From: an uncultured Lachnospiraceae bacterium
Lineage (GTDB): Bacteria; Bacillota; Clostridia; Lachnospirales; Lachnospiraceae
Direction of reading: 5' to 3'
Assembly: GCA_900551115.1 (NCBI GenBank)
Contig: URUY01000004.1
Location: 1 to 64,000, forward strand
DNA length: 64,000 nucleotides
Shown one piece after another: positions 60,834-64,000 of this stretch. The notes beneath the pieces are model-generated. The model saw nothing but the letters and a program-made list of their open reading frames with translations, had not been told where the DNA came from and did not search any database. A program made the position numbers and the translations under genes. Position 1 is the first letter of the stretch, and each line of letters opens with the position of its first letter.

Positions 60834-61472
60834 ATGAAATACGAAGCAATTATTTTTGATTTGGACGGAGTGATATGTTTTACGGATCAGTATCATTATC
60901 AGGCATGGAAAGCCGTGGCAGATGAATTGGGAATCTATTTTGATGAGACAATTAATAACCGGCTGCGCGGCGTAAGCCGTATGGAAAGCTTTGATATTAT
61001 ATTGGAACGTTTTGAGGGAACTATGTCAGAACAGGAAAAGATATTCTATACTGACAAAAAAAATGAAATTTATAAAAAGCTTCTCACAAACATGTCTCCG
61101 AAGGATTTAAGTACAGAAGTGAAGGAAACCCTGGATTTTCTGCGTACAGAAGGGTTGAAACTGGCTATTGGTTCCTCCAGTAAAAATACACGTTTTATTT
61201 TGGAGAGGCTGGGACTGGGCAATTATTTTGACGCCATTTCAGACGGCACCAATATTACCTGTTCAAAGCCGGACCCGGAAGTGTTTTTAAAAGCAAGCCG
61301 GTTTGTAAATGTTGAACCGGCAAAATGCCTGGTAGTAGAGGACGCGAAAGCAGGGATTCAGGCGGCAGCTGCAGGCGGAATGGACAGTGCTGCAATAGGG
61401 GATGCGGTTGCATGCGGGCTGGGAACGTATCAGTTATCTTCCTTTGCAGACCTTTTACAGGTTATAAAGTAA
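60834..61472 (+). CDS. pgmB: Beta-phosphoglucomutase
   Basis: A 212-residue HAD phosphomutase: MKYEAIIFDLDGVICFTDQYHYQAWKAVADELGI (nucleophile Asp and acid/base Asp), RLRGVSRMESFDIIL (substrate loop), IGSSSKNTRFILERLGLGNYFDAISDG and SKPDPEVFLKA with CLVVEDAKAGIQAAAAGG. It turns beta-glucose 1-phosphate from the GH65 enzyme into glucose 6-phosphate. ATG 60834 has GAGG nine bases upstream; the longer frame from 60744 runs through non-family sequence. A small hairpin (CCTTGCAT-like, 60741-60771) lies just upstream. Confidence 0.94.
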   Translation: MKYEAIIFDLDGVICFTDQYHYQAWKAVADELGIYFDETINNRLRGVSRMESFDIILERFEGTMSEQEKIFYTDKKNEIYKKLLTNMSPKDLSTEVKETLDFLRTEGLKLAIGSSSKNTRFILERLGLGNYFDAISDGTNITCSKPDPEVFLKASRFVNVEPAKCLVVEDAKAGIQAAAAGGMDSAAIGDAVACGLGTYQLSSFADLLQVIK

Positions 61473-61592
61473 GTTAAAAGGGCAAAAGCTCCGGTAACCT
61501 TCAAAAATCGGACAGATTCCGAATATGACCGGAGTTGTAGGCAGACGGTGGATTTTCTACTTATTCAGGAGTATAAACGGAGGATTTTGAGT

Positions 61593-62414
61593 ATGAGATT
61601 TCAGTTGGCAGCATTTGCAGATGAAGCAGGAACAGATATAGAAAAACAGATTGCCGCGATGAAAGAGAATGGGATTTCTTATTTGGAGATTCGTGGTGTT
61701 GACGGAGAAAATATTTCCAAAATTACAAAAGAAAAAGCAAAAGAAGTAAGAAAACGTCTGGATGACGCAGGAATTGCCGTGTGGTCTTTGGGTTCTCCCT
61801 ATGGAAAAATAGGGATAGAAGATGTGTTTGCACCACATTTGGATGCATTTTGCCATGGATTGGAGCTGGCAGAGATACTGGGGACACGCTGCTGCCGTAT
61901 GTTCAGCTTTTATATGCCTGCAGGAAAAAATCCGGCAGATTACCGGGAAGAGGTAATGGAGCGTTTAGGTTGTATGATAGAGAAAGCAAAGGGAAGCAAA
62001 ATCGTTCTCTGTCATGAAAATGAGAAAGAAATCTACGGAGATATTGCGTCCCGCTGTCTGGAAATCCATCAGACCTTTCCGGAATTAAGAGCTGTGTTTG
62101 ATCCCGCCAATTTCATACAGTGCGGACAGGATACCAAAGAAGCGTGGGAGCTTTTGCATTCCTATGTAGAATATATGCATATTAAGGATGCGATGCCAAA
62201 CGGCGTAGTGGTGCCTGCCGGCAGAGGCGTGGGAAACCTTCCGTATCTGCTTTCTGAGTATAAGGGAAATGTGCTGACATTAGAACCCCATTTGAATGCT
62301 TTTATCGGACTGGCAGATTTGGAACGTGAAGGTGATAAGAGCGGCAGTTTTCATTACGGTTCTGACCGGGAAGCGTTTGATGCAGCAGCTACAGCACTTA
62401 AGAATTTAATTTAG
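61593..62414 (+). CDS. Sugar phosphate isomerase/epimerase-type TIM-barrel protein
   Basis: A 273-residue TIM barrel of the xylose-isomerase-like group: FQLAAFADEAGTDIEKQIAAMKENGISYLEIRGVDG, then ALCHENEKEIYGD-like VLCHENEKEIYGD, AVFDPANFIQCGQD, YMHIKDAMPNGVVVPAGRG and LEPHL, which supply the Glu, Asp, His and Glu metal ligands. Such proteins isomerise, epimerise or eliminate on sugars, often paired with Gfo/Idh/MocA oxidoreductases as here. ATG 61593 has GGAGG upstream. Confidence 0.88.
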   Translation: MRFQLAAFADEAGTDIEKQIAAMKENGISYLEIRGVDGENISKITKEKAKEVRKRLDDAGIAVWSLGSPYGKIGIEDVFAPHLDAFCHGLELAEILGTRCCRMFSFYMPAGKNPADYREEVMERLGCMIEKAKGSKIVLCHENEKEIYGDIASRCLEIHQTFPELRAVFDPANFIQCGQDTKEAWELLHSYVEYMHIKDAMPNGVVVPAGRGVGNLPYLLSEYKGNVLTLEPHLNAFIGLADLEREGDKSGSFHYGSDREAFDAAATALKNLI

Positions 62415-62436
62415 ACAGCAAGGAGACGGGGATACG

Positions 62437-63600
62437 ATGGATAAAGTAAGAATGGGAGTTATCGGTATCGGGAATATGGGAGCCAGCCATGTTCAAAATA
62501 TAAAAGCCGGAAAATGTCCGGAAATAGTTGTTACGGCAGTTGCAGATATCAATCCGGAGCGTTTGAAATGGGCGGAAGAAACACTGGATTTTTCTGTTGC
62601 AAAATTTGCAACGGCAGAAGAAATGCTGGACAGCGGACTTATTGATGCGGCAATCATTGCCGTGCCGCATTATGAGCATCCAAAGTATGCCATAGAATGC
62701 TTTAAACGGGGCATTCATGTGATGTCGGAAAAACCGGCAGGCGTATATACCAGGCAGGTGCGTGAAATGAACGAGGCGGCAAAGGCGGCGCATGTAAAGT
62801 TTGGCATGATGTTTAATCAGCGTACCGACCATGTGTATCGTAAAATGCGTGAATTGGTACAAAGCGGAAAGTATGGCCGGATAAAACGTACCAGCTGGAT
62901 TATTACAAACTGGTACCGTTCACAGGCATATTATGATTCCGGTGCATGGCGTGCAACCTGGAGCGGTGAGGGCGGCGGCGTTTTGCTGAACCAGTGCCCG
63001 CACAACCTGGATTTATGGCAGTGGATTTGTGGTATGCCGAAGAAAGTCAGCGCCCATATGTACTTTGGGAAATGGCATGATATCGAGGTCGAGGATGACG
63101 TGACTGCCTTTGTTGAATATGAAAACGGTGCAACAGGAACCTTTGTTACCACAACCGGGGACGCGCCTGGAACCAACCGTTTTGAAATTACAATGGAAAA
63201 GGGTAAGCTGGTTTCCGAGGACGGCAAACTAAAGCTCTATGAACTGGAAATGACAGAACCCGAGTTTTCCAAAATCAATACAATGCCCTTTGGAACACCG
63301 AAGGTGACGGAAATCGAAGTAGAGACAGACCAAATGTCAGAAATGCACCCGGGGGTTTTAAATGCATTTGCAGCCGCTATCCTCCGTGATGAACCGATGA
63401 TTGCAGGCGGAGAAGAAGGAATTAACGGCTTAATGATTTCAAATGCCATGCACTTGTCCGCATGGCTGGGAAAAGAAGTTACGCTTCCTGTGGATGAAGA
63501 TTTATTTTATGAAGAATTGATGAAACGTGTAAAGACTTCCCGAAGAAAAGCAGATGTGAAGGCGGTATTTGGAAGTACGGAAGGAACGTATAACGCATAA
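62437..63600 (+). CDS. Gfo/Idh/MocA-family NAD(P)-dependent oxidoreductase
   Basis: A 387-residue oxidoreductase. Rossmann start VRMGVIGIGNMGASHVQNI, the conserved EKPAGVYTRQVREMN (Lys of the EKP motif), then the C-terminal sheet domain with GGGVLLNQCPHNLDLWQWICGMPKKV (catalytic His region). These enzymes oxidise or reduce a sugar carbon, commonly C3. 22 bases behind the TIM-barrel gene. Substrate unknown. Confidence 0.92.
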   Translation: MDKVRMGVIGIGNMGASHVQNIKAGKCPEIVVTAVADINPERLKWAEETLDFSVAKFATAEEMLDSGLIDAAIIAVPHYEHPKYAIECFKRGIHVMSEKPAGVYTRQVREMNEAAKAAHVKFGMMFNQRTDHVYRKMRELVQSGKYGRIKRTSWIITNWYRSQAYYDSGAWRATWSGEGGGVLLNQCPHNLDLWQWICGMPKKVSAHMYFGKWHDIEVEDDVTAFVEYENGATGTFVTTTGDAPGTNRFEITMEKGKLVSEDGKLKLYELEMTEPEFSKINTMPFGTPKVTEIEVETDQMSEMHPGVLNAFAAAILRDEPMIAGGEEGINGLMISNAMHLSAWLGKEVTLPVDEDLFYEELMKRVKTSRRKADVKAVFGSTEGTYNA

Positions 63601-63615
63601 CAGAGGAAAGAGAAC

Positions 63616-64000
63616 ATGAAACAGCTTAGAGTGGGGATAATCGGTATCGGTAATATCGGAAGCGCGCACCTGCACTGGATTTCTGGCGGAAGAATCCCGG
63701 GTATGGAGCTTACGGCAGTTTGTGATATTGATGAAAAGAAGAGGGAATATTTGAAAAAAACATATTCTTTCTGCCGTGTGTTTGAAGATTATCACAGTTT
63801 ACTTCATAGCGGGTTGACCGATGCGGTAATTATTGCCACACCGCATTATCTTCATCCGGTAATTGCCGTAGAAGCATTTCATGCAGGGCAGCATGTGCTG
63901 ACAGAAAAACCGGCGGGCGTCTATACCGGTGCGGTGCGCAGGATGAATGAAGAAGCAAAAAAGAGCGGCAAACAATTTGGCATTATGTTCAATCAGCGCA
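63616..64000 (+). CDS. Second Gfo/Idh/MocA oxidoreductase, cut by window end
   Basis: The first 128 codons of a paralogue of the previous gene: MKQLRVGIIGIGNIGSAHLH, VCDIDEKKREYLKK, IIATPHYLHPVIAVEAFHAGQHVLTEKPAGVYTG and FGIMFNQR. GAGGAAAG lies before ATG 63616. It shares the ATPHY/VPHY and EKPAGVYT segments with its neighbour, pointing to an old tandem duplication or a working pair. Confidence 0.93.
   Translation, partial: MKQLRVGIIGIGNIGSAHLHWISGGRIPGMELTAVCDIDEKKREYLKKTYSFCRVFEDYHSLLHSGLTDAVIIATPHYLHPVIAVEAFHAGQHVLTEKPAGVYTGAVRRMNEEAKKSGKQFGIMFNQR

Noticed and set aside
1..64000. CRISPR array, prophage or insertion-sequence transposase
   Set aside because: No regular spacer-repeat array, no phage structural gene and no transposase frame was seen in the window.

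Overview
The window is bacterial and carries the replication origin of a spore-forming, low-to-medium GC Clostridia chromosome, most likely a Lachnospiraceae gut anaerobe. This rests on the gene order rpmH-rnpA-yidD-yidC-jag-mnmE-mnmG-rsmG leftward and dnaA-dnaN-S4-recF-gyrB-gyrA rightward, the sporulation genes (yabP, yabQ, a spoIIE-type phosphatase, a CotS-like gene), DUF3881 and DUF4446 proteins, tRNAs without encoded CCA, and strong AGGAGG ribosome sites. Genus is not determined.

Layout. 1-400: two-stem terminator-like element and tRNA-Arg(CCT). 0.4-9.8 kb, mostly minus strand: DUF3881 gene, serS, HD-GYP gene, DUF4446 gene, parB, parA, parS sites, a NarL/DegU-type response regulator and DegS-type kinase; then an alpha/beta hydrolase on the plus strand. 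9.1-16.0 kb: the conserved left origin arm. 16.0-18.2 kb: a bipartite oriC with DnaA boxes on both sides of dnaA. 18.2-25.4 kb: dnaN to gyrA. 25.4-38.9 kb: CZB chemoreceptor, ECF vitamin transporter subunit, secreted GH53 galactanase with a LacI-type operator, HAD phosphatase, zinc-ribbon membrane protein, TIGR01440 protein, cca, CotS-like protein, PEGA lipoprotein. 39.0-46.1 kb: HU, rqcP, yabP, yabQ, divIC, spoIIE-like, tilS, hpt, ftsH, as in Bacillus. 46.6-48.7 kb: GH13 enzyme. 48.8-50.7 kb: tRNA-Tyr, tRNA-Leu and a 1.6-kb insert bounded by a 23-bp direct repeat of the tRNA-Leu 3' end. 51.1-64.0 kb: a LacI-controlled glucoside locus (LacI, GH63-like, GH65 phosphorylase, ABC importer, a frameshifted alpha/alpha-barrel gene, beta-phosphoglucomutase, TIM-barrel protein, two Gfo/Idh/MocA oxidoreductases, the last cut by the window edge).

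How the parts work together. The origin region couples initiation (DnaA boxes), segregation (ParAB with parS) and cell-envelope and translation genes. The 51-64 kb locus reads as an importer plus phosphorolytic and hydrolytic enzymes for an alpha-glucoside, with oxidoreductases that could act on a modified sugar; two divergent promoters carry related LacI-type operators.

The most unusual object is the insert in tRNA-Leu. It encodes a 301-residue protein that joins an N-terminal AraC-type DNA-binding domain to a domain clearly related to the GyrB ATPase domain (visible by comparison with the gyrB in this same window), with DNGRGIP kept but the Mg-binding Asn and the glycine lid lost. Beside it is a 32-codon holin-like peptide gene with a structured leader, resembling type I toxins. 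I see no integrase in the insert.
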